A DNA stretch of 24,344 nucleotides from Bacteroidota bacterium. GTDB lineage: Bacteria; Bacteroidota; Bacteroidia; Bacteroidales; GCA-2748055. Shown piece by piece: positions 8,901 to 15,999 of the stretch. The stretch is from the NCBI GenBank assembly GCA_024244665.1, contig JAAEOI010000231.1, positions 1 through 24,344 of the forward strand, read 5' to 3'. Each line of letters opens with the position of its first letter. Within the stretch, counting starts at the first letter, position 1. A model generated the notes under the pieces. It had not been told where the DNA came from and did no database searches. It was given only the letters and a program-made list of their open reading frames with translations. A program made the position numbers and the translations under genes.

Positions 8901-9524
8901 CCCTCCCCATGTATTCACAGGACCCGGTAAAACATAAGGAAAATCGACGTCGGGCTTGCTGTAGCCAACAATATAATTGCGATTTTCCCATCCAAAGTCA
9001 TACTCCAGAAATTCTTCGAACCGATCAGGTGCCAACGCAAACTCGCCGGAACGATCATCCGCTTTACCAATCTGCCAAACCGTATTATAGCCAGTCTTTT
9101 CATCATCAAAACCGGATACCCTGTATTTCGGTTCAACATGCTTGATTTTATAAAAAAACCTTTGCCCCGCTGTATCCCGAACAAGCCTGAAGTGTTTCTC
9201 AGCTTCTTCCTGCGATAAACGATTGTCCTCATCCAAATCAAGTTGATGAAATATATAGGCCTGTGTATTGCAATACTCTATTTGATCCACCTTATGATTT
9301 TGGTTGAAATCAGCATCATCGAACTGGTCCGATTTATATTCTGTCCGATCCAGGGATCCGTCTTTATTGGCATCTGCCTTTTCGAATTCCTTTTCGTAGT
9401 AGTCTATAAATTCATCAAATAACACCCAGCCATCCTGGTTGCGGTCCCAGGGAATTTCAGCGAAGGAATTTTCCACTGTCAACAAAAGACCCAACAACAA
9501 AAAAACAGTTTGCTTTGTGTTCAT
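5994..9524 (-). CDS. Secreted multidomain GH92 alpha-mannosidase with four EF-hands and a PL4-like beta-sandwich
   Basis: The protein is 1176 residues. A signal peptide (1-22, ending SFA) is followed by four EF-hand-like loops of 12 residues at 27-38, 51-62, 72-83 and 96-107. The first, second and fourth keep most Asp/Asn ligands and the terminal Glu; the third has His in place of Gly. Residues about 119-320 resemble the C-terminal CBM-like domain of rhamnogalacturonan lyases (PL4 domain III): VWQIGKADDRSGEF, then a jelly-roll ending GGNEIRLSS and SWITFDHVSL. A short beta-rich linker domain leads to GH92 at about 427-1166, with DYVDTRMGTG, PGPWMPFGMVKLSPD, the putative catalytic acid E960 in VEGNAWQ, D1060-E1061-D1062 in GDEDQGQMSAWYV, and EPNKNWG at the end. 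One base separates its ATG from the upstream sulfatase TGA, implying coupled translation. An exo-alpha-mannosidase is well supported; the binding roles of the front domains are inferred. Confidence 0.93.
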   Translation of the reverse strand: MNTKQTVFLLLGLLLTVENSFAEIPWDRNQDGWVLFDEFIDYYEKEFEKADANKDGSLDRTEYKSDQFDDADFNQNHKVDQIEYCNTQAYIFHQLDLDEDNRLSQEEAEKHFRLVRDTAGQRFFYKIKHVEPKYRVSGFDDEKTGYNTVWQIGKADDRSGEFALAPDRFEEFLEYDFGWENRNYIVGYSKPDVDFPYVLPGPVNTWGGTWATSGWRTHMVNILFKLKEEPANAQWKLRVALTGNDSVQATMFKVTVNGKSYKEFIPTGKGSLTHPDNQQAFLMEFPIGEMQLRDGGNEIRLSSVRGSWITFDHVSLLCSEMVDIIKPGKAYLRHVEPAGYEMKANGKRTQPLLVHAGQLDSTSVLSVLLDGRQIFSAEVEEGEYVFEAPMPSVESARMSSYEIQLDGGTIEEGKVLRSPQSLQTAGDYVDTRMGTGHSRWMIAPGPWMPFGMVKLSPDNQNRGWQAGYEPSIENIGTFSHIHEWTMGGLGIMPSGGELETIMGTEDLPDEGYRSRIDKDTETAPLGHYEVLLTDYNIKAELTSTTRCGFQRYTYSEEEQSRIMIDLKIPAEYPYRIDAAEIQKIGKYRVEGSCVQRAWAWGAMRQDYKVHFVVEFDRPITKFGVWENDKVYYLDTLVCPRANDLGAFAEFNTTENKIVQVRSSISYVSIENARENLEKEVIEPFGWDYEAVRNHNREVWNEILGRLDISTQNRIEKIKFYTNMYRAICGRNIFSDVNGQWADPSERTKQLPGKEDVALGCDAFWNTFWNLNQLWNLAAPEWSLQWVRSQLAMYKSNGWLAKGPAGMEYVPVMVAEHEIPLIVGAYQMGIRDFDVNLAFEAVVKMQSEIPESYFNTKATEELGGGRAGNKDLEAYLRHGYVPYDKGRFSNSLEYSYDDWTIGQFALALGRDKKYKTFNERGYWWKNVMDEETGYARLKDSLGQWKPDFDPFQEGRNKHYVEGNAWQLTFFVPQDVPALIETIGKDRFLERLEWGFASSEPFRFNAPRDQYWDYPVVQGNQQSMHFAYLFNWAGKPWLTQKWTRSILNRYYGHCVSNAYLGDEDQGQMSAWYVMSAIGLFQTDGGCRVNPVYEIASPLFEKVSIDLGRQYGRGKTFTIEARNVSRKNKYIQGAVLNGKPLNTFFFSASELLKGGSLVLEMGAEPNKNWGLVSDNSSDN

Positions 9525-9525
9525 A

Positions 9526-11085
9526 TCAAGGAATCTTAATGGATGATTTAAGATCTTTTAGCAAGGAATCCAGGTCAGGGCGAAATGCCTGATTCTCCAG
9601 CATATTTGTTGCAGGGGTCTCTTTAATGGAGTTTCCCAGATCATATAAACCCACAGCTTCGGCTTCACCAGATTGGAAGTTGACTTTTTGAACAGTCAGC
9701 TTCAGGGGGCCTTTCCGGATGGAGAGCCAATCCTTCCCACCTTCACCCCGGGGCTGCTCGCTCGGGAAAGCCTGTCCGCCCAGGGTGATCACCGGCACCT
9801 TTCGCTGAGCAAGCCTTGCAGGATCATCCAACCAGAGAGGTAGGATATTTTCGCTATCCATGGCTTCAGATTCTTTGATTTCAATCCCTGCAACTTCAGC
9901 CAGGCTTGCAAAAAGATCGGTCTGGGAAACGGGAGACTGGCATATCTTTCCTTCTGGTATTTTCCCCTTCCAGAAAACCATATAAGGAATACGGTGCCCC
10001 CCCTCAAACTGGGTATTTTTATGCCCTGCCAGATGGCCATGCGGTGGAGCTCCGTGCAGTCGCACATCTGACCCGTTATCGCTGGTAAGGACAATAAGGG
10101 TGTTATCAATCATTTTATGGCCTTTATACCTGGGATCCTCTGTTTCCTGTAGCCATTCCAGCAGCCGGCTTAAAGCCACATCGTTCTCATATACCATATC
10201 ACTCCTGTGCAGCGAAGTGATGCCAAGTTTCCTGAACAGGGGAGAATCATTCAGCGGGTCAATTGCCTCAAGAGCCAGTTCATTGGCCAGGGTACGAGCC
10301 CTGTTTTTTACAGCAATTCCATCCAGGGTTTCAGGGGGCAGATAGGGTTCATGATTAGCATGGGGAGAATAGTAAAGAAAAAATGCGCTGTCTTCATAAG
10401 CACCTCCTCTCTTATGTTCAGACAGGTAGAGCCTGGACTGGTTCAGCCAGGTCTGGGATAAGCTTTCACTGGGGACATATCCAGCGCCTTTAACCAGCTG
10501 TCCCTGATTGTTTAAATGAGAAAGCTGGTGATCATGCAAGAGGAATTTCTGACGCCAGTAACCGTTGTTATGGTTATGGCGGACACCTGTATAATGGTCA
10601 AATCCGTGTTCAAGGGGTGAGCGCGTAAGGATACTGTCAATGATTGTTACACCCATATGCCATTTCCCTACCCCATAGCATCTGTATCCTCCACGTTTTA
10701 ACATCTCGGGCATGGTTGCCTCCCCGTCCAGGAAAGACCGGTTCACCAATTGCATTAGCCGGAAGCCGATATCGGGCCTGCGCCAGACATGCACCCCGGT
10801 CATAATCGACCATCGAGATGGGGAACACAGGCTCGCCTCTGAATGCGCATCTGTAAAAAGCATCCCCTTATTTGCAAACTCATCGATGGTGGGTGTGTGA
10901 ATCTGCAGGGAATCAGGCAAGCCGGTAAACTGCTGGTAGCAGGAAACATCACCGATGCCCATATCATCAGCCAGGAAAAGAATAATATTCGGTGCCGGGC
11001 GATTACCTTCTCTGTTTATGTGGCTGCATGCAGAACATGCCAGCAGAAAGAGTACTGTTCTAATAAAGCTGAACTGTTTCACCAC
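9526..11085 (-). CDS. S1 family sulfatase lipoprotein (formylglycine type)
   Basis: The protein is 519 residues with a GTG start. No ATG is available upstream before an in-frame TAA, and the next Met lies inside the active-site region; a second GTG follows at 11082. The signal FLLACSAC suggests lipidation at C17. Arylsulfatase hallmarks are present: LADDMG (39-43, metal-binding Asp pair), C87-S-P-S-R91 then WSIMTG (the Cys is converted to formylglycine), GKWHMG, HANHEPYLPP, and SDNGSD with GAPPHGHLAGHKN. It should hydrolyse a sulfate ester on a carbohydrate in the periplasm or at the cell surface; the S1 subfamily and sulfate position cannot be read by eye. It is the first gene of the minus-strand operon. 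Activity requires an anaerobic sulfatase-maturing enzyme, which is not in this window. Confidence 0.94.
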   Translation of the reverse strand: MVKQFSFIRTVLFLLACSACSHINREGNRPAPNIILFLADDMGIGDVSCYQQFTGLPDSLQIHTPTIDEFANKGMLFTDAHSEASLCSPSRWSIMTGVHVWRRPDIGFRLMQLVNRSFLDGEATMPEMLKRGGYRCYGVGKWHMGVTIIDSILTRSPLEHGFDHYTGVRHNHNNGYWRQKFLLHDHQLSHLNNQGQLVKGAGYVPSESLSQTWLNQSRLYLSEHKRGGAYEDSAFFLYYSPHANHEPYLPPETLDGIAVKNRARTLANELALEAIDPLNDSPLFRKLGITSLHRSDMVYENDVALSRLLEWLQETEDPRYKGHKMIDNTLIVLTSDNGSDVRLHGAPPHGHLAGHKNTQFEGGHRIPYMVFWKGKIPEGKICQSPVSQTDLFASLAEVAGIEIKESEAMDSENILPLWLDDPARLAQRKVPVITLGGQAFPSEQPRGEGGKDWLSIRKGPLKLTVQKVNFQSGEAEAVGLYDLGNSIKETPATNMLENQAFRPDLDSLLKDLKSSIKIP

Positions 11086-11244
11086 TACAAGTACAACAAT
11101 TTAAATCTTATCCTCTTCCTTATTTCTGTCATTTGTTTACTGAATTGTTGCAGACAAGCAACACAATGAATAAAATGAGCAAGGAAATATCAGGCAGGCT
11201 ATGTATTTTTCTGGCACCGTTCTATTCTGCCTATAGCAAAAACA
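11086..11244. promoter_or_regulatory. Divergent promoter region between two sulfatase operons, with a candidate dyad
   Basis: These 159 bases separate the start codons of two divergently read sulfatase genes, so promoters for both operons probably lie here. The clearest structure is an inverted repeat at 11146-11163: TGTTGC, a six-base loop AGACAA, then GCAACA. It could bind a regulator or form an RNA hairpin. I did not find a convincing Bacteroidota promoter (TAnnTTTG at -7 with TTTG near -33) on either strand. The region also holds the start of a short overlapping frame, listed separately. Confidence 0.4.
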
Positions 11245-11309
11245 ATGATCAACGTGCAAAAGATATTATCCCTTTCCCTTTTAGTCCTGACGATTGCAGC
11301 TTCATGTAA
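11166..11309 (+). other. Short frame with a signal-peptide-like N-terminus, possible leader or relic
   Basis: An ATG at 11166 opens a 47-codon frame that overlaps the start of the sulfatase gene at 11245 in another reading frame. Its first part, MNKMSKEISGRLCIFLAPFY followed by SAYSKNNDQ, looks like a lysine-containing start, hydrophobic core and cleavage region of a secreted protein. After that the frame runs into out-of-frame sulfatase sequence and stops. It may be the 5' remnant of another secreted protein, perhaps a sulfatase, or chance. Confidence is low. Confidence 0.25.
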
Positions 11310-12822
11310 TTCATCAAAACAGGAGATTCTCAAACCCAATATTATCATCATCTATACCGACGACCAGGGTTATGGTGATGTAGGAGCACTCAATCCCGAT
11401 GCCAGATTCAAAACCCCCAACCTGGATATACTGGCCAATGAGGGTGTGATTTTTACAGATGGGCACAGCAGTGACGGGGTTTGTACGCCTTCCCGATACT
11501 CTCTGTTAACAGGGCGGTATAGCTGGCGGTCATCCTTAAAAAATGGCGTCCTTTCATCGGACGGGCCCTGCCTGATTGAAAAGGACAGGATGACCATTGC
11601 CTCCCTGCTCAGTGATAATGGGTATAATACGGGCATGGTCGGCAAATGGCATCTTCAGATGGAATTTGCAGGAAGCCCCGGGAAAGACCGCGACTGGTCA
11701 AAGCCATTCACTGAAGGTCCCATTGAAAAGGGCTTCGATTACTATTTCGGGATACCTGCATCCATGAACTTTGGTGTGCTGACCTATCTGGAAAACGATC
11801 GCGTGCTGGACCCTCCTGTCCTGTGGACAAAGAAGAAAAATGATATTACCCCCCGGACCTACAGGATGACGCCTCCCTATGAGACAGAAGCGCAGGAGGG
11901 AAAGCAATGGATTGAGGTAGCCCCTTCCTTTAACGATGAAGAGGTACTGGAAACATTCGCCGCGAAAGCGGTAGAATACATCAATGCATCTGCCGATGAT
12001 GCAAAGAACGGGAAGCCCTTCTTCCTGTACTTTGCCTTAACCAGTCCACATCTCCCCCACTGTACCCATCCCGATTTCCAGGGGCGCAGTAATTGTGGCA
12101 ATTATGGTGACTTTATGGAAGAAACGGATTACCGTGTGGGACAGGTACTGGATGCATTGGCGGCAAACGGGATTGAAGAAAATACCCTGGTCATCTTCTC
12201 CTCAGACAATGGAGCTGAAACTAACTATGTGTATCAGCGCGATACTTTCAATCACTACAGCTCTTTGAACTTCAAGGGCGGAAAAAGAGACATTTATGAG
12301 GGCGGGCATCGTATTCCCTTTCTGATGCGCTGGCCCAGGGTCATCGAAGCTGGAAGAAAAGCAGACATCCCGGTATGTCAATCCGATTACTTCGCGACCA
12401 TAGCTGATATCATTGGTGCCCCGATTCCTGAAAATGCCGGGGAAGACAGCTACAGCTTGTATCCGGTCCTATTAAGTGAGAAGTACGACCGGGAACTAAG
12501 GGGGCCGGTGATTCATCATTCTGTTTCAGGTCATTTCGCGATCCGGGAGGGGGACTGGAAGTTAAATATGCTGCGTGGATCGGGAGGATCACTGAAGCCA
12601 AGGATCTATATTCCGGAAGAAGGCGAAGCCAGATATGAACTGTACAATCTGAAAGATGATCCGGGAGAGACCCACAACCTCTATTTTGAACATCCCGAGA
12701 TTGTCGAGGAACTCACCTCCAAAATTACCGCAATCGTGAAGAATGGAAGATCAACACCCGGTACTCCTCAGGATTACATTAAAGGCGACTGGAAACAGCT
12801 CACATGGATGGATGTTAACTAA
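11245..12822 (+). CDS. S1 family sulfatase lipoprotein (formylglycine type)
   Basis: The protein is 525 residues. The N-terminus is a lipoprotein signal (LTIAASC, lipid Cys at 21). The catalytic domain begins PNIIIIYTDDQGYGD (metal ligands D39, D40) and carries the modification motif C80-T-P-S-R84 followed by YSLLTG. Further hallmarks are GMVGKWHL, HLPHCTHP, FSSDNGAE, KGGKRDIYEGGHRIPF and a C-terminal NGRSTPGTPQ. It should remove a sulfate ester from a glycan at the cell envelope. It differs clearly from the divergent sulfatase at 9526-11085, so the two probably act on different sulfate positions (inference). It leads the plus-strand operon; the next gene starts 10 bases after its stop. Confidence 0.95.
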   Translation: MINVQKILSLSLLVLTIAASCNSSKQEILKPNIIIIYTDDQGYGDVGALNPDARFKTPNLDILANEGVIFTDGHSSDGVCTPSRYSLLTGRYSWRSSLKNGVLSSDGPCLIEKDRMTIASLLSDNGYNTGMVGKWHLQMEFAGSPGKDRDWSKPFTEGPIEKGFDYYFGIPASMNFGVLTYLENDRVLDPPVLWTKKKNDITPRTYRMTPPYETEAQEGKQWIEVAPSFNDEEVLETFAAKAVEYINASADDAKNGKPFFLYFALTSPHLPHCTHPDFQGRSNCGNYGDFMEETDYRVGQVLDALAANGIEENTLVIFSSDNGAETNYVYQRDTFNHYSSLNFKGGKRDIYEGGHRIPFLMRWPRVIEAGRKADIPVCQSDYFATIADIIGAPIPENAGEDSYSLYPVLLSEKYDRELRGPVIHHSVSGHFAIREGDWKLNMLRGSGGSLKPRIYIPEEGEARYELYNLKDDPGETHNLYFEHPEIVEELTSKITAIVKNGRSTPGTPQDYIKGDWKQLTWMDVN

Positions 12823-12832
12823 TTTTTTTGAA

Positions 12833-13291
12833 ATGAAAGCATACAGACCCCTGATGATTAATGGCCTTTTATTGGTCGTAATGGTACTATTCTCCAGCGG
12901 ATGTCAAAGCGGAAAACAGGAAGAAAAGGCCCTGATGCAGGCCATTGAAGAGTACGAGAACGCCTGGGCCTCGGGCGATTTCCTGACCGTGGAGTCATTC
13001 TTTGCCGATGATGCGAAACGTTTGCACACAGAGCCCTACGTATGGGATCGAAAGGAGATAAAACGTTACTTCGAAGAAAGGGCGGCTCTAATTGGGGACA
13101 GCACCACCCCGTTTGTGAAAAATCAGTGGAAAAAGGAGCGGGAATACCTGGAGATACGAGTGGAGGAGAACCTGGCCTATGATGTTTTCACAACCGACAG
13201 ATTTAAAGCCATGCATATCTGGGGAAAGCAAAAGGATGGCTCATGGAAAATCCTCTATGACGTGGGCATGCTAAATTACCCCTGCGAGTAG
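12833..13291 (+). CDS. NTF2-like (SnoaL/DUF4440 type) lipoprotein
   Basis: The protein is 152 residues from the ATG at 12833. The frame is open further upstream inside the sulfatase gene, but this ATG is directly followed by a signal peptide with lipobox FSSGC (Cys 24) and lies 10 bases after the sulfatase stop. The mature part has the pattern of a small cone-shaped NTF2-like domain: an initial helix (AIEEYENAWASGDFLTVESFF), then ADDA, a second helix (IKRYFEERAAL), and strands ending GSWKILYDVGM. Members bind or turn over small ligands, or have unknown roles. I see no clear catalytic residues. Its place between two sulfatases suggests an accessory function in the same pathway, but none can be named. 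Confidence 0.7.
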   Translation: MKAYRPLMINGLLLVVMVLFSSGCQSGKQEEKALMQAIEEYENAWASGDFLTVESFFADDAKRLHTEPYVWDRKEIKRYFEERAALIGDSTTPFVKNQWKKEREYLEIRVEENLAYDVFTTDRFKAMHIWGKQKDGSWKILYDVGMLNYPCE

Positions 13292-13298
13292 AGGGGCG

Positions 13299-15719
13299 AT
13301 GAATGATTCAAGCAATAAATCTGCAATACAGAGCAAACATATGCGAATAGAAATCGCAAGATTTACACAGACACTAAAAGCCATCTTAATCATTCTGATC
13401 CTCACAGTAAGGATCCTTCCCGCTATATCCCAGCAAGTCAATATCATCTTTATTTATGCGGATGACTGGGGATATGGTGACCTGAGCCTTCACGGGCATC
13501 CTACCATCACCACACCCAATCTTGACCGGCTGGCAGTCGAAGGGACCGAGTTTCTACAGTTCAATGTGTGCAATCCGGTCTGTTCACCCAGCAGGGCGGC
13601 CATCATGACAGGCCATTACCCTTCGCGCCATCATATTCATCAGCATTTTGCCAACCATCAATCGAACATGGACCGGGACATGCCCGACTGGCTGGACCCG
13701 GCCCTTCCCATGCTATCCAGGCTATTCAAAGAAGCAGGTTACAGAACATCTCATTATGGAAAATGGCACCTTACCAACAGTGGGGTGATCGATCCTCCCC
13801 TTCCAGTTACCTACGGTTATGATGAGTCCTATGTATTTAACGGTCCAGGTCCCCAGGTGGGTGTGCCCACCGGCATATCCACAGGGAAAGGCGTGGATAA
13901 TTGCATGGACTTCATTCATCGTGACCGGAGCAAACCCTTCTTTATCAACCTGTGGATTCACGAATCCCATGCGGTTATCGATCCTCCACAGGATGCGAAG
14001 GATGCCTATGCACATGTGGATGAACCATTCAGGAGTTATTATGCCTGTATTTCCTATGCTGACCGGGAACTGGGCCGCTTATTTCAGTACCTGAAAGATG
14101 AGCAACTTGACAGTACTACTCTGGTGGTTTTCAGTTCTGATAACGGTCCGGAAAATCCCAGTGATGACCCTGAACGTGTTACTTATTACTCCAGGGGAGA
14201 AACAGCTGGACTTCGTGGACAGAAACGAAGCCTCTTTGAAGGAGGAGTGGGCCTTCCCTTTATCGTACACTGGCCAGGTACCGTTCCGGCCGGCAAAAAA
14301 AACAATACCACCCATATTGCTGCCGTGGATGTGTTGCCATCCTTATGCAATATAGCAGGTATAGACCTGCCTGCGGACTATGTTTCTGATGGTGAGGATC
14401 TGAGCGAAGGGCTGCTGGGCAGTGATCAGAAACGGACAAAACCTGTATTCTGGGATTGGAGAGGTGCAGGTAACTTAGAAAACTGGCCCAGGATGGCAGT
14501 GAGAAGCGGGGACTGGAAATTTGTGTCCAACGGGGATGGATCCCAACGCCACCTGTTTAATATACAGGCCAGCCGGGTGGAGGAAAAGGATTCTTTGGCC
14601 TATTACCCGGAGCTGGCGGACAGCCTGTTTCTTATGGTCAACAAGTGGAGAGAGGACATTCCCAAAAACATACCCGTATCCAAGATCCGTTTTTATACGA
14701 ATAAGGGTGGGGACCAGGTGCTTATCGATTTCTCCGCTGCGGATGCCTCCCTGGCCAAGGTATCAGATCCGGAATTTCGTTTATACAGATCAGAAAAGAA
14801 TACAGAGCTCCCCATCGATTCCATCAGCCATGATACCCGGAAGATCTATCTCCACCTGAGTCCGGACCTGGCTCTGCTACCCGGCGACCAGCTTTCAATT
14901 GCATTCAGAGCAGGAGAGGTCAAAGCCGAAAACGGGGCCTCCCTCCTCTTCTTCTCCACCGAAGCAGTGGAAAACCGGATCCAGACAGGATCTGAACTGA
15001 TCACCCTGGGATTCAGGGTATTCGATGGATCAAATGATTTCAGGCTGCCGGATGTTAGCCTGATGGTGGATTCGGCCGAGGCCCAAAGCAATGATAACGG
15101 GGAAGCTTACTTCAAATTCCCGGAAGGAGAATACACCTATAGTGCTCACAGGGAAAATTTCACATGGGTGGAGGATAGCCTCATACTTATTTCCGATACC
15201 CTGATCAATCTCTACCTCCACCCCACCCTTGCTTCCGTAAAATTCAGGATCAGGGACGGAACGCTTCCTCTTAGCTCTGCCAGAGTAGAGGTCGGTGAAT
15301 ATGAGAAGCAGACCAACGCCGTAGGCATCGCCCTGTTTGAAGACCTGGCCATCGGTGAACATTACACATATACTGTTTCAAAAAGCGGTTATGATCAGGC
15401 TGATAATTCTTTCATTCTGTATTCAGACACCACCATCCAACTTGTACTGACGCCTGGCACCGGCACTTTCACAGCTGCGAAGACTGAAGTGCTCATCTAC
15501 CCCAACCCCTGTAATGGAAGATTCTGTATACAGTGTCCGGATGAAATTCAATGCATGGAAATCTATTCTATTCAGGGCAAACTACTACAAAAGATGGAAA
15601 GTGTAGAAAGCGGACAAGAGATCAATCTTTCAGCTCTGGGTAAAGGTATCTATCTGTTAAAGACTACTCCCTTGAAGGGTAGCAGGACTCCTCACATTGC
15701 ACGTATACAATACCTTTAA
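13299..15719 (+). CDS. S1 family sulfatase exported by T9SS, with two C-terminal beta-sandwich modules
   Basis: The protein is 806 residues. The ATG at 13299 follows GAGGGGCG, a good ribosome site; an internal Met15 is the alternative. A signal segment (about 24-44, ending AISQ) precedes the sulfatase domain (about 46-450): IIFIYADDWGYGD, the formylglycine motif C95-S-P-S-R, YGKWHL, FSSDNGPE and RGQKRSLFEGG. A linker region (about 465-565) resembles an Ig-like or Ca-binding beta domain. Two carboxypeptidase-regulatory-like modules follow (about 571-645 and 648-722). Residues 734-806 form a T9SS type A sorting domain (YPNP start, then MEIYSIQGKLLQ and GIYLLK). It should be displayed on or released from the cell surface, removing sulfate from extracellular polysaccharide. 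It lies 7 bases after the NTF2-like gene. The linker and module assignments are by eye and approximate. Confidence 0.94.
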   Translation: MNDSSNKSAIQSKHMRIEIARFTQTLKAILIILILTVRILPAISQQVNIIFIYADDWGYGDLSLHGHPTITTPNLDRLAVEGTEFLQFNVCNPVCSPSRAAIMTGHYPSRHHIHQHFANHQSNMDRDMPDWLDPALPMLSRLFKEAGYRTSHYGKWHLTNSGVIDPPLPVTYGYDESYVFNGPGPQVGVPTGISTGKGVDNCMDFIHRDRSKPFFINLWIHESHAVIDPPQDAKDAYAHVDEPFRSYYACISYADRELGRLFQYLKDEQLDSTTLVVFSSDNGPENPSDDPERVTYYSRGETAGLRGQKRSLFEGGVGLPFIVHWPGTVPAGKKNNTTHIAAVDVLPSLCNIAGIDLPADYVSDGEDLSEGLLGSDQKRTKPVFWDWRGAGNLENWPRMAVRSGDWKFVSNGDGSQRHLFNIQASRVEEKDSLAYYPELADSLFLMVNKWREDIPKNIPVSKIRFYTNKGGDQVLIDFSAADASLAKVSDPEFRLYRSEKNTELPIDSISHDTRKIYLHLSPDLALLPGDQLSIAFRAGEVKAENGASLLFFSTEAVENRIQTGSELITLGFRVFDGSNDFRLPDVSLMVDSAEAQSNDNGEAYFKFPEGEYTYSAHRENFTWVEDSLILISDTLINLYLHPTLASVKFRIRDGTLPLSSARVEVGEYEKQTNAVGIALFEDLAIGEHYTYTVSKSGYDQADNSFILYSDTTIQLVLTPGTGTFTAAKTEVLIYPNPCNGRFCIQCPDEIQCMEIYSIQGKLLQKMESVESGQEINLSALGKGIYLLKTTPLKGSRTPHIARIQYL

Positions 15720-15722
15720 TCC

Positions 15723-15977
15723 ATGAGAGCAACACTCTTCCTGATAACAGTATTAGTAGCAACACATTTGTCAGCTAACAATGGGGCAAAAGAAAAAAAG
15801 CCAAATGTGATTATCATTATGACGGATGATCAGGGATCTGCTGATGAGATCTGGGCAAATCACAATGATGAAGATAAAGTTGCAGCTGCGGGCAAAAAGT
15901 TGACTGATTTAAGCAACTACCTGCAAGTTGATCAGGCTATCTTGCATCTTATATTCTCATATGATCAGTTTCTGTAA
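15723..15977 (+). pseudogene. Truncated S1 sulfatase relic (N-terminus only)
   Basis: This 84-codon frame starts three bases after the previous stop. It begins with a signal peptide (MRATLFLITVLVATHLSA) and the sulfatase opening motif KPNVIIIMTDDQG. It then leaves the family pattern: the expected YGD, the PNLD segment and the C-x-P-x-R modification site are absent, and the frame ends after an unrelated tail (DLSNYLQVDQAILHLIF). I infer a sulfatase whose body was deleted, keeping only the 5' end. The tail might be a new fusion or a shifted frame. It may still be translated and exported as a short peptide, but it cannot be an active sulfatase. Confidence 0.7.
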
Positions 15978-15999
15978 TTCAATATCATAAAAGAAGTCC

